Source: Amycolatopsis sulphurea (GTDB lineage: Bacteria > Actinomycetota > Actinomycetes > Mycobacteriales > Pseudonocardiaceae). From it: a DNA stretch of 64,000 bases. Of the stretch, positions 44,861 to 55,183 are shown one piece after another. Each line of letters begins with the position of its first letter. Within the stretch, counting starts at the first letter, position 1. Under the pieces are notes generated by a model. That model ran no database searches, had not been told where the DNA came from, and saw only the letters and a program-made list of their open reading frames with translations. The stretch lies in assembly GCF_002564045.1 (NCBI RefSeq), contig NZ_PDJK01000002.1, positions 1,612,001-1,676,000 of the forward strand, read 5' to 3'. The position numbers were made by a program, and so were the translations under genes.

Positions 44861-44865
44861 GAGGG

Positions 44866-45472
44866 TTTCGGGCGGCGCCTCAATGGCCTGCGCGAGCCTC
44901 GCCAACCGGGTCTTCGCTTCGGTCAGGCGCTGAGCATCCGAGGTGCGCTCCGGGTTGACGTCCACGTCGGCGGCGACACCAGCATCGCCTCCACGGTCGC
45001 ACCACGCTGGTCTTCCGAGAACGCGTTATGGATGTAGCCGTCGAGCGGTTCCAGCAGGCGGCTTCGGGCAGATAGATGTTCTTCGGGCGGTCTGCCAATG
45101 CAGGTGATCCGGACATCAGCGTCCAAGCGGCACACCTGTAGCGGATCAGGTCATGGTCTGGCATGACTGCGACGGGTGAGCAGGCCTTCATGTGTCAATG
45201 CGATCGGTCTGTGCTTGTGTTCGCTGCTCCGATGAGCCTCGACGTGGCCGTAGGTGACTTCTTTGAATCGTTGAGCGCCTGCATGACGCGCGGGAGGCTC
45301 GACGCAGCCGACCGCGACGACATCGCCCTTGCCCGTACGTCCGCGCTACCGGGATCCGGCGCGGCGAACACACGATCTGCGACGAATCTCCTCGTCGTTG
45401 CCTGAGCCAGGCCAACCCATCCGCACGCCGGCGAGCGCTCAATGCCGACCGCGACGTTCACCGCTCAGGGCG
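44866..45472. other. Gene-poor interval
   Basis: About 600 bases without a supportable gene. Short open frames exist on both strands. The most protein-like is on the minus strand around 44925-45130 (…RLLEPLDGYIHNAFSEDQRGATVEAMLVS…), but it has no ribosome site or recognisable family and breaks into other frames. The interval may hold decayed remnants between the Nudix operon and the toxin remnant. Confidence 0.4.
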
Positions 45473-45811
45473 TCAGGCTTTACCGGTCACGTGCAGCCAC
45501 GTCACTTCGCCGGAATCCGGCAGCTCGCCGAGCGCGCGCGTTTCACGCGCGATCCGCTGCAGGGCCTCGTCCCTGGACCCGCTCCACGCCACAAAGTCCG
45601 GATCGCCTTCGACAAGGTCTCCCGGCACGGCACCCCGGTCCATGAGATCCCCGATCAACGTCAGCAACGCCGAAATCTGCTGTTCCAGCGTCGCGCCCTT
45701 GCCCGCCATCGCAGAGGCCACCGCGGTCACCGGCGACATGCCCACCCAGTCGTCCTGCGCATACTCGACCAGATACTCGACGTCATCCGCGAACTCGACC
45801 GGCGTCTTCAC
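45473..45811 (-). CDS. Small acidic protein, putative immunity partner of the toxin remnant
   Basis: A 112-residue soluble acidic protein, GTG 45811 in a GTGA overlap with the upstream toxin-like frame. Sequence is MKTPVEFADDVEYLVEYAQDDWVGMSP...MAGKGATLEQQISALLTLIGDLMDRGAVPGDLVEGDPDFVAWSGSRDEALQRIARETRALG, mostly helical, ending in a beta-like SGEVTWLHVTGKA. Size, acidity, coupling and position directly after a polymorphic-toxin-like C-terminus fit an immunity protein. I do not recognise the family. Unlike the upstream gene it appears intact. Confidence 0.68.
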   Translation of the reverse strand: MKTPVEFADDVEYLVEYAQDDWVGMSPVTAVASAMAGKGATLEQQISALLTLIGDLMDRGAVPGDLVEGDPDFVAWSGSRDEALQRIARETRALGELPDSGEVTWLHVTGKA

Positions 45812-46930
45812 TGCTTTCCCTCGCTCTCGATGTGATACCGCTTGACATTGTTCAGGCCCTCCACGCGGTTGATGTCAAGGGTGTCGCCGCCCGAACCGCT
45901 GTAGGTCCGGTAGGTCACCGACGCGCGCGGATCGTCGCTGATCGTCCAAGTCTCCACTGTCCCCTTCGGCGTGTGCGCCAGCTTGTCCGGCGGCCCCAGC
46001 CTCGAGCGGGCATCGTCGACCATCTTGCCGAGCTCGTCTGTATCGACGACCTTGACGCCCCTGCTCTTCCCCGCGCTACCCCGAATCGAACCGTTGTCCT
46101 CCGTGACGATGTCATGGACGGCGGCGATTCGCTCCTCGCGCGTTTTCGCGACTTTGGCCTCGGGCGCATGCTCGCCACCAGCATGTTCCCCTTTGCCGAG
46201 CAGGTCCTTCGCCGCCTTGCCCGCTCCGAACAGCAGCACACCACCGACCATCTTCCCGACGGCACGATCCCCGTGCCCGCTCGCCCAGTCATCCCAGGCG
46301 ACGATGTTCTTGAACGTCTCCGCCGGATGCGTGACGTTGTGCGCCATCGCCACAACCATCTCGCCAGGGTCGGAAGCCAGGTTCCACAGTCCTTCGCCAG
46401 CACCGGAGATCGTGTCCCAGATACCGCCGAAGAAGTTGCCGTCCGATTGCTTTTGCGAGTCCTGCGGGGGCCAGGGACGCCTCGACGCGAAGGGTGTCCG
46501 CGCAGACGTTTCCCGCCTCCTGCAGTTGCTGCCGCGCCCGCCCCAGCATCTCGCGCGCTTCCTGCCGCTGCACCTCGCCGAGGTCCGCGAATGCCGGCGG
46601 CTGAACAACCGTCGGGTCACCCTTCTGCTGGTTTTCCCGCGTCTTGGCCTCCGCGTCGGCGACCACTCGATCATGGGCAGCCTTCGCCTGCGCTGTCGCG
46701 GCGTCGCCTCGCTGCCATTTCGCCACGGCTTCCACAGCTTGGCTTTGCGCCCACTGCAAGGTGTTGGCGAAATCTTCGAGTGCCTGGGCGCCGTTCTGCA
46801 GCGAATCGGAACCCTGCAGCCAACGCGGCACCTCGGTCTGGTGGTCCTCGTGGAACTTGTCCGAGGCCTGACCGGTCCAGCTGCCCGTGTCGACGTACTG
46901 GTACGTGCCTTCGTTCTTCCACGGGCAGCG
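45808..46930 (-). pseudogene. Polymorphic-toxin-like gene, 5'-truncated and frameshifted
   Basis: The upstream frame encodes a WXG-like helical N-region (GSWTGQASDKFHEDHQTEVPRWLQGSDSLQNGAQALEDFANTLQWAQ...LGRARQQLQEAGNVCADTLRVEAS). Near 46470, at a run of five C, the sense shifts to another frame: PQDSQKQSDGNFFGGIWDTISGAGEGLWNLASDP, a linker typical of actinobacterial toxins, then a C-terminal domain ending SVTYRTYSGSGGDTLDINRVEGLNNVKRYHIE. One fewer C restores the frame. No start codon is found before GTG 46831, because the 5' side runs into a palindrome at 46948-46979. The C-terminal domain resembles small RNase-type toxins by its YSGSGG...DINRV pattern (weak inference). Confidence 0.7.
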
Positions 46931-46947
46931 CGTTCGTTCTGCATGAG

Positions 46948-46979
46948 TACGGCTGTGAAGGGCCCCTTCACAGCCGTCG
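46948..46979. repeat. GTGAAGGG palindrome at the truncated toxin 5' side
   Basis: ACGGCTGTGAAGGG and CCCTTCACAGCCGT (with one extra C at the centre) form a 14-base inverted repeat between the toxin remnant and nuoN. No MITE-like ends are visible around it. It lies where the toxin N-terminus should be and may be the breakpoint of the truncation or a terminator. Confidence 0.75.
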
Positions 46980-47009
46980 TACGGCGCGTCAGCGACAAGT
47001 CAATGCGCG

Positions 47010-48581
47010 TCAGGAGGCGAATCCGCCCGATCCGGCCCAGTTCAGCGCGAACGCCGGGACCAGGCCGAGCACCAGGGTCACCACCACGCCGAGCGTGATG
47101 GCCGCCGTGGTGAAGCCGCCGGGGACGGTGACCGTGGGGCCGTCCGCGGCCGGTTCGGAGAAGTACATCAGCACGATCACGCGCAGGTAGAAGAACGCCG
47201 CCACAGCGCTGAACACCAGCGCCACCACCACCAACGGCGCCATCCCGTCCGACAGGGCCGCGGAGAACACCACGAACTTGCCGACGAACCCGCTCGTCAG
47301 CGGGATGCCGGCCAGTGCCAGCAACAGGAACGTGAACACCCCGGCCAACACCGGCGAGCGTTTCGCCAGCCCGGCCCAGGCGGACAGATGCGTAGCCTCC
47401 CCGCTGGAATCCCGGACCAGGCTGATTACGCCGAACGCGGCGAGCGTGGTGAATCCGTAGGCCAGCAGGTAGAACAGCGTGCTGGACAAGCCGTTCTCGG
47501 TCATCGCGATCGCGCCGACGAGCAGGAAGCCGGCATGCGCGATCGACGAATAGGCGATCATCCGCTTCACGTCGGTCTGCGTGAGGCCGAGGATCGCGCC
47601 GATCACCATCGAGATGATCGCCACCGCCCACAGCACCCCGCGCCATTCCCAGCTGGTCGAGGAAAACGCGACCGACAGCACCCGCAGAATTCCGCCGAAA
47701 GCGGCCACCTTGGTGCAGGAAGCCATAAACCCGGTGACCGGAGTCGGCGCGCCTTGGTAGACGTCGGGCGTCCAGGTGTGGAACGGGCCGACCGAACCCT
47801 TGAACAGCAGGCCGACCACGAGCAGCCCGAGCCCGGCGAACAGCAGCGTGTCCGAACGGTCCGAGCCGGCCGCCGCGTGGGCGATGTCGGCGAGCTTGAC
47901 CGAGTTCGCGTAGCCGTAGAGCAGCGCCAGGCCGTACAGGAAGAACGCCGAGGAGAACGCGCCGAGCAGGAAGTACTTCACCGCGGCTTCCTGCGAGATG
48001 AGCCGGCGCCGCCGCGCGAGACCGCACATCAGGTACAGCGGCAGGCTCAGCACTTCGAGCGCGATGAACATGGTGAGCAGGTCATTGGCCGCGCAGAAGG
48101 CCATCATCCCGCCGAGCGCGAAGAGCGTCAGCGGGAAGACCTCGGTCTGCGATGTGGTGGCGGCCTGCTCCCGGTCCTGCACGGTGCCGGGGCTGATCGC
48201 CGCCTGCGCGACGAACGCGCCGCCCGGCACGATCTTGCGGTCCGCGATGAGGAACACCGCGCCGAGGGCGAGCAGCAGCAGCGTGCCCCAGAGGAACAGC
48301 GATGGCCGGTCCACCGAGATCGCCCCGGAGAACGTGGTGGTGCCCGCCTTCGGCGAGGAACCACTGGCGTAGGTGACCAGCGAGACACCCGCGGCGAGGA
48401 TCGCGATGATCGAGATCCCCACCTGGATGCCCCACCGCGTCGCCTTGGGCGCAAACGCTTCCACCAGCACACTCACACAGGCGACGCCGAAGACGATCAG
48501 CATCGGCAGCACGGCGGCGTAATCGATCGGGGGCACTGGCACGGGCGCGGTGGGCGCCTGCGCGAGGAACATGTCGAGCAC
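47010..48581 (-). CDS. nuoN: NADH-quinone oxidoreductase subunit N
   Basis: A 523-residue Mrp-type antiporter-like subunit with about 14 membrane helices, GTG 48581 behind GGAGGC. Signatures are LFALGGMMAFCAANDLLTMFIALEVLSLPLYLMCGLARR, KYFLLGAFSSAFFLYGLALLYG, VGLLFKGSVGPFHTWTPDVYQGAPTPVTGFMASCTKVAAFGGILR (the Lys in LLFK is the proton-path residue), and MIAYSSIAHAGFLLVG. It is one of the three proton-pumping subunits of complex I and the last gene of the operon, separated from nuoM by 3 bases. Confidence 0.96.
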   Translation of the reverse strand: MLDMFLAQAPTAPVPVPPIDYAAVLPMLIVFGVACVSVLVEAFAPKATRWGIQVGISIIAILAAGVSLVTYASGSSPKAGTTTFSGAISVDRPSLFLWGTLLLLALGAVFLIADRKIVPGGAFVAQAAISPGTVQDREQAATTSQTEVFPLTLFALGGMMAFCAANDLLTMFIALEVLSLPLYLMCGLARRRRLISQEAAVKYFLLGAFSSAFFLYGLALLYGYANSVKLADIAHAAAGSDRSDTLLFAGLGLLVVGLLFKGSVGPFHTWTPDVYQGAPTPVTGFMASCTKVAAFGGILRVLSVAFSSTSWEWRGVLWAVAIISMVIGAILGLTQTDVKRMIAYSSIAHAGFLLVGAIAMTENGLSSTLFYLLAYGFTTLAAFGVISLVRDSSGEATHLSAWAGLAKRSPVLAGVFTFLLLALAGIPLTSGFVGKFVVFSAALSDGMAPLVVVALVFSAVAAFFYLRVIVLMYFSEPAADGPTVTVPGGFTTAAITLGVVVTLVLGLVPAFALNWAGSGGFAS

Positions 48582-48584
48582 GGT

Positions 48585-50135
48585 TTACTTGCCTCCCTGC
48601 ACGGCAGACAGCGTCGCCTGCACCGACGGGGTGATCGTGTCGAGCATCGGCTTGGGATAGAAGCCCAAGCCGATGATCAGGATGACCATCGGTGCGAGAA
48701 TGGCGATCTCGCGTCCGCCGAGGTCCTTGATGGCCTTCTTCGCACCGAGTTCCGGGGCGATCGCGGTACCCGGCCCGCCACCGACGCCGACCAGTGCGTC
48801 CCCGCGCACCGGGCCTTGCATGATCCGCTGGTAGAGCCACATCACGTAGGCGGCGGCGAGCACCATGCCCACGGTCGCGATGATCGTGTACACCGGATGG
48901 TCCACAAAGGACCCCAGGAGGACCAGGAACTCGCTGATGAACGAGTTCGTGCCGGGCAGCGACAGCGCGGACAGGCCCGCAAGCAGCAGCATCCCGCCCA
49001 GCAGCGGGGTCACCTTCGCCATCCCGCCGTAGTCGGAAATCCGGGTCGAACCGCCGCGCATCACGATCAGCCCGACCACCACGATCAGCATTCCGGTGGA
49101 GAGGCTGTGGTTGAGCATGTAGGACACCGAGCCGACCATGGCCTGCTCGTTGAAGGTGAAGATGCCCAGCGCGATGAACCCGAAGTGGGCGATCGAGACG
49201 TAGGCCAGGAACCGCTTCATGTCGGTCTGCCCGGCGGCGAGGATCGATCCGTAGATCACCCCGATCACCGAGAGCACCAGGACCAGCGGCGCCAGCGTCT
49301 TGCTCGCCTCCGGGAACATCGGCAGGCAGTACCGCAGGAACCCGAACGTGCCGACCTTGTCCAGCACGCCGACCAGCAGCACCGCGACGCCGATCGGCGC
49401 CTGGCCCGCCGCGTCGGGCAGCCAGGTGTGGAACGGCACCAGCGGCGCCTTGATCGCGAACGCCAGGAAGAAGCCGAGGAACAGCCAGACCTGGGTGCTG
49501 GTCGGCGCGTCCCGCACCACGGTGACCAGGGTGGCCCAGTCGAAGGTGCCCTTGCCCAGCTTGTCCGAGGCCAGCGAGTACGCCCCGATCGCCGAGGCCA
49601 GCATGATCAGGCCGCCGAGGAAGGAGTACAGGAAGAACTTCACCGCGGCGTACTGCCGGTTCGCGCCGCCGTAGCCGCCGATCAGGAAGTACATCGGGAT
49701 CAGCATGATCTCGAACAGCACGTAGAAGAGGAACACGTCGGTCGCCGCGAAGACGGCGATGGTGATCGCCTCCTGCAGCAGGATCAGCGACAGGAACCCG
49801 CCGGCGGTACGGCCGGCCGGGAGCCTGTCGGTGAGCCCGAGCGCACCGACCACGATCGGCACCAGCAGGGCGATCACCGCGATCATGATCAGCGAGATGC
49901 CGTCGGTGCCGAACGAGATGTGGATGCCGAAGCTCGGGATCCAGTCCATTGTGGTCGCCTGCTGGATGCGCTCCCCCGAGGGCGAGTAGCTCGCCCAGAA
50001 CGGGATGATCAGCAGGAACTCCGCAATGGACACAACCAGCGCGGTGGCGATCGCGGCGCGGTCGTTCCCCTTCAGGAACGCCAGCGCCAGCGAACCCACC
50101 AGTGGCAGCAGGATGAGCGCCAGAAGCCAAGTCAT
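48585..50135 (-). CDS. nuoM: NADH-quinone oxidoreductase subunit M
   Basis: A 516-residue antiporter-like membrane subunit, ATG 50135. FYVLFEIMLIPMYFLIGGYGG carries the conserved Glu of the quinone-side pathway, followed by KFFLYSFLGGLIMLASAIGAY, AFAIKAPLVPFHTWLPDAAGQAPIGVAVLLVGVLDKVGTFGFLRYCLPMFP (pumping Lys), and FLAYVSIAHFGFIALGIFTFNEQAMVGS. It pumps protons in the membrane arm. A 1-base gap separates it from nuoL, so translation is probably coupled. Confidence 0.97.
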   Translation of the reverse strand: MTWLLALILLPLVGSLALAFLKGNDRAAIATALVVSIAEFLLIIPFWASYSPSGERIQQATTMDWIPSFGIHISFGTDGISLIMIAVIALLVPIVVGALGLTDRLPAGRTAGGFLSLILLQEAITIAVFAATDVFLFYVLFEIMLIPMYFLIGGYGGANRQYAAVKFFLYSFLGGLIMLASAIGAYSLASDKLGKGTFDWATLVTVVRDAPTSTQVWLFLGFFLAFAIKAPLVPFHTWLPDAAGQAPIGVAVLLVGVLDKVGTFGFLRYCLPMFPEASKTLAPLVLVLSVIGVIYGSILAAGQTDMKRFLAYVSIAHFGFIALGIFTFNEQAMVGSVSYMLNHSLSTGMLIVVVGLIVMRGGSTRISDYGGMAKVTPLLGGMLLLAGLSALSLPGTNSFISEFLVLLGSFVDHPVYTIIATVGMVLAAAYVMWLYQRIMQGPVRGDALVGVGGGPGTAIAPELGAKKAIKDLGGREIAILAPMVILIIGLGFYPKPMLDTITPSVQATLSAVQGGK

Positions 50136-50136
50136 G

Positions 50137-52044
50137 TCAGGAGAACCTCACCAGCAGAAGGGCCGCCAGAAGCAGGAACGTGCCGCCGAGCATGGACAAC
50201 GCGTAGGACCGCACGAATCCGGTCTGCAGCCTGCGCAACCGCCCGGACCCGCCGCCGAGTGCCGCGGCGAGTCCGTTGACCGCCCCGTCCACCCCGCGGT
50301 TGTCCACATAGACCAGTGCCCGTGCCAGCCAGGTGCCCGGCCGGGCGACCAGCGTTTCGTTCAGCGCGTTGCCGTACAGATCCTTGCGGGCCGCGCGGAC
50401 CGGCCAGGCCACCCGCTCCGGACGCTCCACGGCGATGTCGCGCGAGGGACGGAACAGCCAGACCGCGAGCAGCACCCCGAGCGCGGCCAGCACCAGCGTC
50501 ATCGCCGGCACCGTCCACGAAGGAATCGGCGTGTGCTCGGCCTCCTCGAACTGGCCGAGCACCGGGGAAAGCCAGTCGACGAACCGGTGGCCGAGGACGA
50601 AGAACGCACCGGCGCCGACCGAGCCGACCGCGAGGATCGCCATCGGGATCCACATCACCGGCTTCGCTTCGTGCGGATGGAAATCCCGTCCGTCGCTGCC
50701 CTTGATGTCCTTCCAGCGGGGCTTGCCGAAGAAGGTCAGCATCATCAGCCGGGTCATGTAGAACGCGGTCAGCCCGGCGCCGAGCACCGTCGCGAGGCCG
50801 AATGCCCAGCCGCGCCAGCCTTCCTGGCCGAACGCGGCCTCGATGATCGCGTCCTTGGTGTAATACCCGGTGAGGAACGGGAAACCGATGATCGCCAGGT
50901 AGCCGAGACCGAAGGTGACGAAGGTGATCGGCATCTTCTTCGCCAGCCCGCCGAACTTGCGCATGTCGACCTCGTCGTTCATGCCGTGCATGACCGAACC
51001 GGCCCCGAGGAACAGCCCGGCCTTGAAGAAGCCGTGCGCCACCAGGTGCATGATGCCCAGCGCGTAGATGCCCGGCCCGAGGCCGACCGCCAGCATCATG
51101 TAGCCGATCTGGCTGACCGTGGAGTACGCGAGCACCTTCTTGATGTCGTCGTAGGCACAGCCGACGATGCACCCGAGCAGCAGCGTCACCGCGCCGACCA
51201 GGGTGACCACCAGCCTGCCGTCCGGCGTGGCACTGAAGATCACGTTCGAGCGGGCGACCAGGTAGACGCCCGCGGTGACCATCGTCGCCGCGTGGATCAG
51301 CGCGGACACCGGGGTCGGGCCTTCCATCGCGTCCGGCAGCCAAGCCTGCAGCGGGAACTGACCGGACTTGCCGCACGCGCCGAGCAGCAGCAGGATCGCG
51401 ATCGCGGTGACCGCGCCCGGGGGGATCTGCCCGTTCGCGACACCGTCGAAGACCTGTGCGTAGCCGGTCGAGCCGGTGTATTTGAACATCAGGAAGATCG
51501 CCAGCGCGAGCCCGACGTCACCGACGCGGTTCATCAGGAACGCCTTCTTCGCCGCGGTCGCCGCGGACGGACGGCCCTGGTACCAGCCGATCAACAGGTA
51601 GGACGCCAGGCCCACGCCTTCCCAGCCGAGGTACAGCGTCACGAAGCTGTTGCCCAGCACCAGGATCAGCATCGAAGCGACGAAGAGGTTGAGGTAGGCG
51701 AAGAATCGCGACCGGCCCTCGTCCTCGGCCATGTAGCCGATCGAGTAGAAGTGGATCAGCATGCCGACGCCGGTGATCAGCAGCACGAACGTCAGCGACA
51801 GCGCGTCGATGCGCAGGCCGAAGTCCACCTGCAACTGCCCGACCGGGATCCAGGAGAACACCTTGGTGTCCACAGTGGATTTCCCGTCCGCGGCGAAGAA
51901 CAGGCTCACGGCATACACGAAGGCCAGTACGACGGTGGCGGTGCCGAGCAGGTGTCCCCACGCCCGCGCCCGTTTCCCGGCAAGCAGGAGGATCAGGGCG
52001 CCGAGGGCGGGCAGGGCCACCAGCAGCCACGATGATGCGGTCAC
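50137..52044 (-). CDS. nuoL: NADH-quinone oxidoreductase subunit L
   Basis: A 635-residue distal membrane-arm subunit, GTG 52044 with GAAAGGA upstream. [96 protein letters not shown] and [48 protein letters not shown] are classical. The C-terminal segment after about residue 540 contains the long lateral helix expected to couple the three pumps. It is separated from nuoK by 65 bases of no obvious function. Confidence 0.97.
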   Translation of the reverse strand: MTASSWLLVALPALGALILLLAGKRARAWGHLLGTATVVLAFVYAVSLFFAADGKSTVDTKVFSWIPVGQLQVDFGLRIDALSLTFVLLITGVGMLIHFYSIGYMAEDEGRSRFFAYLNLFVASMLILVLGNSFVTLYLGWEGVGLASYLLIGWYQGRPSAATAAKKAFLMNRVGDVGLALAIFLMFKYTGSTGYAQVFDGVANGQIPPGAVTAIAILLLLGACGKSGQFPLQAWLPDAMEGPTPVSALIHAATMVTAGVYLVARSNVIFSATPDGRLVVTLVGAVTLLLGCIVGCAYDDIKKVLAYSTVSQIGYMMLAVGLGPGIYALGIMHLVAHGFFKAGLFLGAGSVMHGMNDEVDMRKFGGLAKKMPITFVTFGLGYLAIIGFPFLTGYYTKDAIIEAAFGQEGWRGWAFGLATVLGAGLTAFYMTRLMMLTFFGKPRWKDIKGSDGRDFHPHEAKPVMWIPMAILAVGSVGAGAFFVLGHRFVDWLSPVLGQFEEAEHTPIPSWTVPAMTLVLAALGVLLAVWLFRPSRDIAVERPERVAWPVRAARKDLYGNALNETLVARPGTWLARALVYVDNRGVDGAVNGLAAALGGGSGRLRRLQTGFVRSYALSMLGGTFLLLAALLLVRFS

Positions 52045-52109
52045 GCGCGAATCCTTTCAGTGGCGCTCAGCGCCTCCGTTGAGGGTGGGCGGAGGGGATG
52101 AGGCGGCAC

Positions 52110-52409
52110 TTAGTACTTCAGCAGGTTCGTGTCGTCGACCGAGGCCGAGCGGCGAGTGCGGAAGATCGCCATGATGATCGCCAGGCCCACCACGACCTCG
52201 GCGGCCGCGACCACCATCACGAAGAACGCCATGACCTGGCCGTCCAGCCCGCCGTTGATCCGGGCGAAGGTGACCAGGGTGAGGTTCACCGCGTTGAGCA
52301 TCAGCTCGATGCACATGAACACGACGATCGCGTTGCGGCGCACCAGTACGCCGACCGCGCCGATCGCGAACAGCAACGCCGAGAGCAGCAGGTAGTAGCT
52401 CGGGGTCAT
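52110..52409 (-). CDS. nuoK: NADH-quinone oxidoreductase subunit K
   Basis: A 99-residue three-helix subunit, ATG 52409 in an ATGA overlap with nuo[46 protein letters not shown] contains the conserved Glu of helix 2 ([10 protein letters not shown]), and a second Glu lies in helix 3 ([14 protein letters not shown]); both act in proton transfer. It is of normal length. It is unusual only in being followed by a small gap before nuoL. Confidence 0.96.
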   Translation of the reverse strand: MTPSYYLLLSALLFAIGAVGVLVRRNAIVVFMCIELMLNAVNLTLVTFARINGGLDGQVMAFFVMVVAAAEVVVGLAIIMAIFRTRRSASVDDTNLLKY

Positions 52410-53275
52410 TTCTCCTCCCCCTTCTCGTCCGCGGCCTGGTCCGTGCCGCCGACCAGCGCGTGCGCGTCCGGCTTCGGCCCCTCGTCCGCGATGAGCTTGC
52501 GCTCGCGCATGAGCTGGATCGCCGAGGTGGACTCGATGATCTCGGACAGCGATTCGGGGGCCACCGAACCGTCCGGCAGCAACGCCGGGGTGGCCACCGA
52601 GTTCGCGGTGGCGAACACGCCGGGGCCGGGCAGCGGCGACGGGCGATCGTGCTCGCCGCGGAAGCGCATCCGGACCAGCTCGCGCTGGGTGCGCTTGCCG
52701 CCCTTGGCGTGCCGGTCGGTGAACGCCAGCACCATCGCGCCGAGCGCGGCGGTGATCAGCAGCGCCGAGGTCAGCTCGAACGGGAACAGGTACTGGGTGA
52801 AGATGATCCGGCCCAGCCCGCCCGCGCCACCGCCCGAAGCGGAGTACGGATCGAGTGGCTGCGCCGGGGTCACGTTCACCAGGGAACGGAACACCCCGGC
52901 CGCGATCAGCGCGGCCAGCCCGATGCCGAGCAAGGTGGCCGCCATCCGCTGCCCGCGCAGCACTTCGACCACCGAATCGGAGCTTTCCCGGCCGACCAGC
53001 ATCAGCACGAACAGGAACAGCATCATGATCGCGCCGGTGTAGACGATGACCTGGGTGAACCCGAGGAACGGCGCGTTCTGCGTCATGTACAGCGCGCCGA
53101 GGCTGAGCATGGTCAGCACCAGCCACAGCGCCGAGTGCACCGCGTTGCGGGAGAAGATCATGCCCAGCGCGCCCAGCAGGCACAGCGGGCCGAGGATCCA
53201 GAACGCGATCGCCTCGCCCGTCGAGACCGACTGGTCCACGACGGCCGGGGCCTGCGCGAGAAGGGCGCTGATCAT
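52406..53275 (-). CDS. nuoJ: NADH-quinone oxidoreductase subunit J
   Basis: A 289-residue subunit with five membrane helices in the first half: [78 protein letters not shown] longer, mostly hydrophilic C-terminal part of about 90 residues ([27 protein letters not shown]) is typical for actinobacteria and absent in E. coli. The conserved pi-bulge region in helix 3 ([15 protein letters not shown]) is intact. ATGA overlaps both nuoI and nuoK. Confidence 0.95.
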   Translation of the reverse strand: MISALLAQAPAVVDQSVSTGEAIAFWILGPLCLLGALGMIFSRNAVHSALWLVLTMLSLGALYMTQNAPFLGFTQVIVYTGAIMMLFLFVLMLVGRESSDSVVEVLRGQRMAATLLGIGLAALIAAGVFRSLVNVTPAQPLDPYSASGGGAGGLGRIIFTQYLFPFELTSALLITAALGAMVLAFTDRHAKGGKRTQRELVRMRFRGEHDRPSPLPGPGVFATANSVATPALLPDGSVAPESLSEIIESTSAIQLMRERKLIADEGPKPDAHALVGGTDQAADEKGEEK

Positions 53276-53850
53276 TGCTTCGCCTCCTGCGCCCCGCGGG
53301 CAACTGTGTCCGATGCGCTCTCAGCTGAGAAGCGTGCTTCGAGCTGGGGCCCGTTGACGTAGTAGTCCTGCTCGTTCTCGCCGAGCCGCATCGGGTGCGG
53401 CGGCTGCTCCATGCCGGGCAGCAGCGGGGCGAGCAGGTCTTCCTTGGTGTAGATCAGCCGCTGCCGGTCGTCGTCGGCCAGCTCGTAGAAGTTGATCATC
53501 GTCAGGGACCGGGTGGGGCAGGCCTCGACGCACAGCCCGCAGCCGATGCAGCGCAGGTAGTTGATCTGGTAGTCCGCCCCGTACCGCTCGCCCGGGGAGT
53601 ACCGCTCCTCGTCGGTGTTGTTCCCGCCTTCGACGAAGATCGCGTCCGCCGGGCAGGCCCAGGCGCACAGCTCGCAGCCGACGCACTTCTCCAGCCCGTC
53701 CGGATGCCGGTTGAGCTGGTGCCGCCCGTGGTAGCGCGGGGCGGCCGGGGCGCCGGCCTCCGGGTACTCCTCGGTGGCGACCTTCTTGAACATCATCCCG
53801 AAGGTGACGCCGAATCCCTTGATGGGATTGAGGAAGTCAGTTGCCGCCAT
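53272..53850 (-). CDS. nuoI: NADH-quinone oxidoreductase subunit I
   Basis: A 192-residue ferredoxin-like subunit, ATG 53850. Its two 4Fe-4S sites are [12 protein letters not shown] and [12 protein letters not shown], which hold clusters N6a and N6b that pass electrons from NuoG toward Nuo[19 protein letters not shown] at the N-terminus is the amphipathic anchor that lies against the membrane. The 14-base overlap with nuoH is longer than the usual 4 bases in this operon. Confidence 0.97.
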   Translation of the reverse strand: MAATDFLNPIKGFGVTFGMMFKKVATEEYPEAGAPAAPRYHGRHQLNRHPDGLEKCVGCELCAWACPADAIFVEGGNNTDEERYSPGERYGADYQINYLRCIGCGLCVEACPTRSLTMINFYELADDDRQRLIYTKEDLLAPLLPGMEQPPHPMRLGENEQDYYVNGPQLEARFSAESASDTVARGAQEAKQ

Positions 53851-55183
53851 CTTCTGCCCCTTCCTGTCCGGCCGCGGAGCCGACCTCGGCGGGCTTGCGC
53901 CGGGCGGCCCTCGCCTCCGCCTTGGCCAGCGCCTTCTGGCGCGGTGTGCTCTCGGGGACCCGCAGGTCCAGCGGCGGCAGCGGATGTCCGCCACCGGTGA
54001 GGTCCACGTAGTCCGAGGGCGGCAGCTTCTTGTCCGGCAGCGCCAGGCTCAGCAGCACCAGCACCACCAGCACGATGCCGACCCCGACCAGGATCTGCGG
54101 CCAGCTCCACTGGATGGTCTTGATCGCCACCACCACGATGATCCAGACCAGGTTGACCGGGACCAGTACCTTCCAGCCCAGCCGCATGAACTGGTCGTAG
54201 CGCAGCCGCGGCAGCGTGCCGCGCAGCCAGATGAAGCCGAACAGCAGAATGAAGGTCTTGGCGAAGAACCACAGCACCGGCCACCAGTTCTGGTTCAGCG
54301 GCGAATCGTCGCCGACGAACGGGAACCGCCAGCCGCCGAGGAACAGCGTGGTGCAGAACGCCGAGACGATCACCATGTTCACGTACTCGGCGAGGAAGAA
54401 CATCGCGAACTTCATCGAGCTGTACTCGGTGTGGAACCCGCCGACCAGCTCGGATTCGGCCTCCGGCAGGTCGAACGGCGCGCGGTTGGTCTCGCCGACC
54501 ATCGAGATCACGTAGATCACGAAGCTCGGGATGAGCAGGTAGAAGTACCAGCCGTGGGCCTGTGCCTGCACGATCTCCGAGGTCTGCAGCGAACCCGAGT
54601 AGAGGATCACCGCGACGATCGAGAGACCCATCGCGATCTCGTAGGAGATCACCTGCGCGGCCGAGCGCAGCCCGCCGAGCAGCGGATACGGCGAACCGGA
54701 GGCCCAGCCGGCGAGCACGATGCCGTACACCCCGATCGAGGAGCAGGCCAGGATCACCAGCACGCCGACCGGCAGGTCCACCAATTGCAGCGTGGTCTGT
54801 TCGCCGAAGATCGACACCACCGGGCCGAACGGGATGGCCGCCAGCGCGATCAGCGCGGGCACCGCGGACAGCACCGGCGCGAGGAAGTACACCTTGCGGT
54901 CGGCGGTGTCCGGGATGATCTGCTCCTTGAACGGGAGCTTCAGCGCGTCCGCCAGGGACTGCAGGTACCCTCCGGGGCCGACCCGGTTGGGGCCGGGCCG
55001 GTTCTGCATCCGGCCGACCGCCTTGCGTTCCCAGACGATCAGGAAGATCGTCAGGATCGGGCCGATCAGCAGGATCACCACGGCCTTGATCAGGTACAGC
55101 CACCACGGATCGTCGGCGAGCAGCCGAGCGCGCTCGGCGGCGTCGGGAAACTGCGCCAGTACCTGCGTGAGCTGCGGGCTCAC
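53837..55183 (-). CDS. nuoH: NADH-quinone oxidoreductase subunit H
   Basis: A 448-residue subunit, GTG 55183 in a GTGA overlap with nuoG. It has eight membrane helices and the conserved quinone-chamber loops: [41 protein letters not shown], and [38 protein letters not shown] with the acidic E-funnel residues. [20 protein letters not shown] closes the core. The C-terminal extension of about 60 residues rich in Lys, Ala and Arg ([20 protein letters not shown]) is typical of actinobacteria. It links quinone reduction to the pumping chain. Confidence 0.97.
   Translation of the reverse strand: MSPQLTQVLAQFPDAAERARLLADDPWWLYLIKAVVILLIGPILTIFLIVWERKAVGRMQNRPGPNRVGPGGYLQSLADALKLPFKEQIIPDTADRKVYFLAPVLSAVPALIALAAIPFGPVVSIFGEQTTLQLVDLPVGVLVILACSSIGVYGIVLAGWASGSPYPLLGGLRSAAQVISYEIAMGLSIVAVILYSGSLQTSEIVQAQAHGWYFYLLIPSFVIYVISMVGETNRAPFDLPEAESELVGGFHTEYSSMKFAMFFLAEYVNMVIVSAFCTTLFLGGWRFPFVGDDSPLNQNWWPVLWFFAKTFILLFGFIWLRGTLPRLRYDQFMRLGWKVLVPVNLVWIIVVVAIKTIQWSWPQILVGVGIVLVVLVLLSLALPDKKLPPSDYVDLTGGGHPLPPLDLRVPESTPRQKALAKAEARAARRKPAEVGSAAGQEGAEDGGN

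Noticed and set aside
44880..45191. Minus-strand frames suggesting a small protein or transposase remnant
   Set aside because: The protein-like stretch is under 70 residues, has no recognisable motif, and breaks between frames, so I only note the interval as gene-poor.
45163..45405. Small plus-strand frame (MTATGEQAFMCQCDRSVLVFAAP...) between the Nudix operon and the toxin remnant
   Set aside because: No convincing ribosome site, no family resemblance, and competing frames of equal length on the other strand.
47388..50279. A plus-strand open frame of 963 codons opposite nuoN and nuoM
   Set aside because: It is rich in Arg, His, Gln and Asp from reading GC-rich genes on the opposite strand, has no ribosome site or domain, and the minus-strand frames encode unmistakable complex I subunits.
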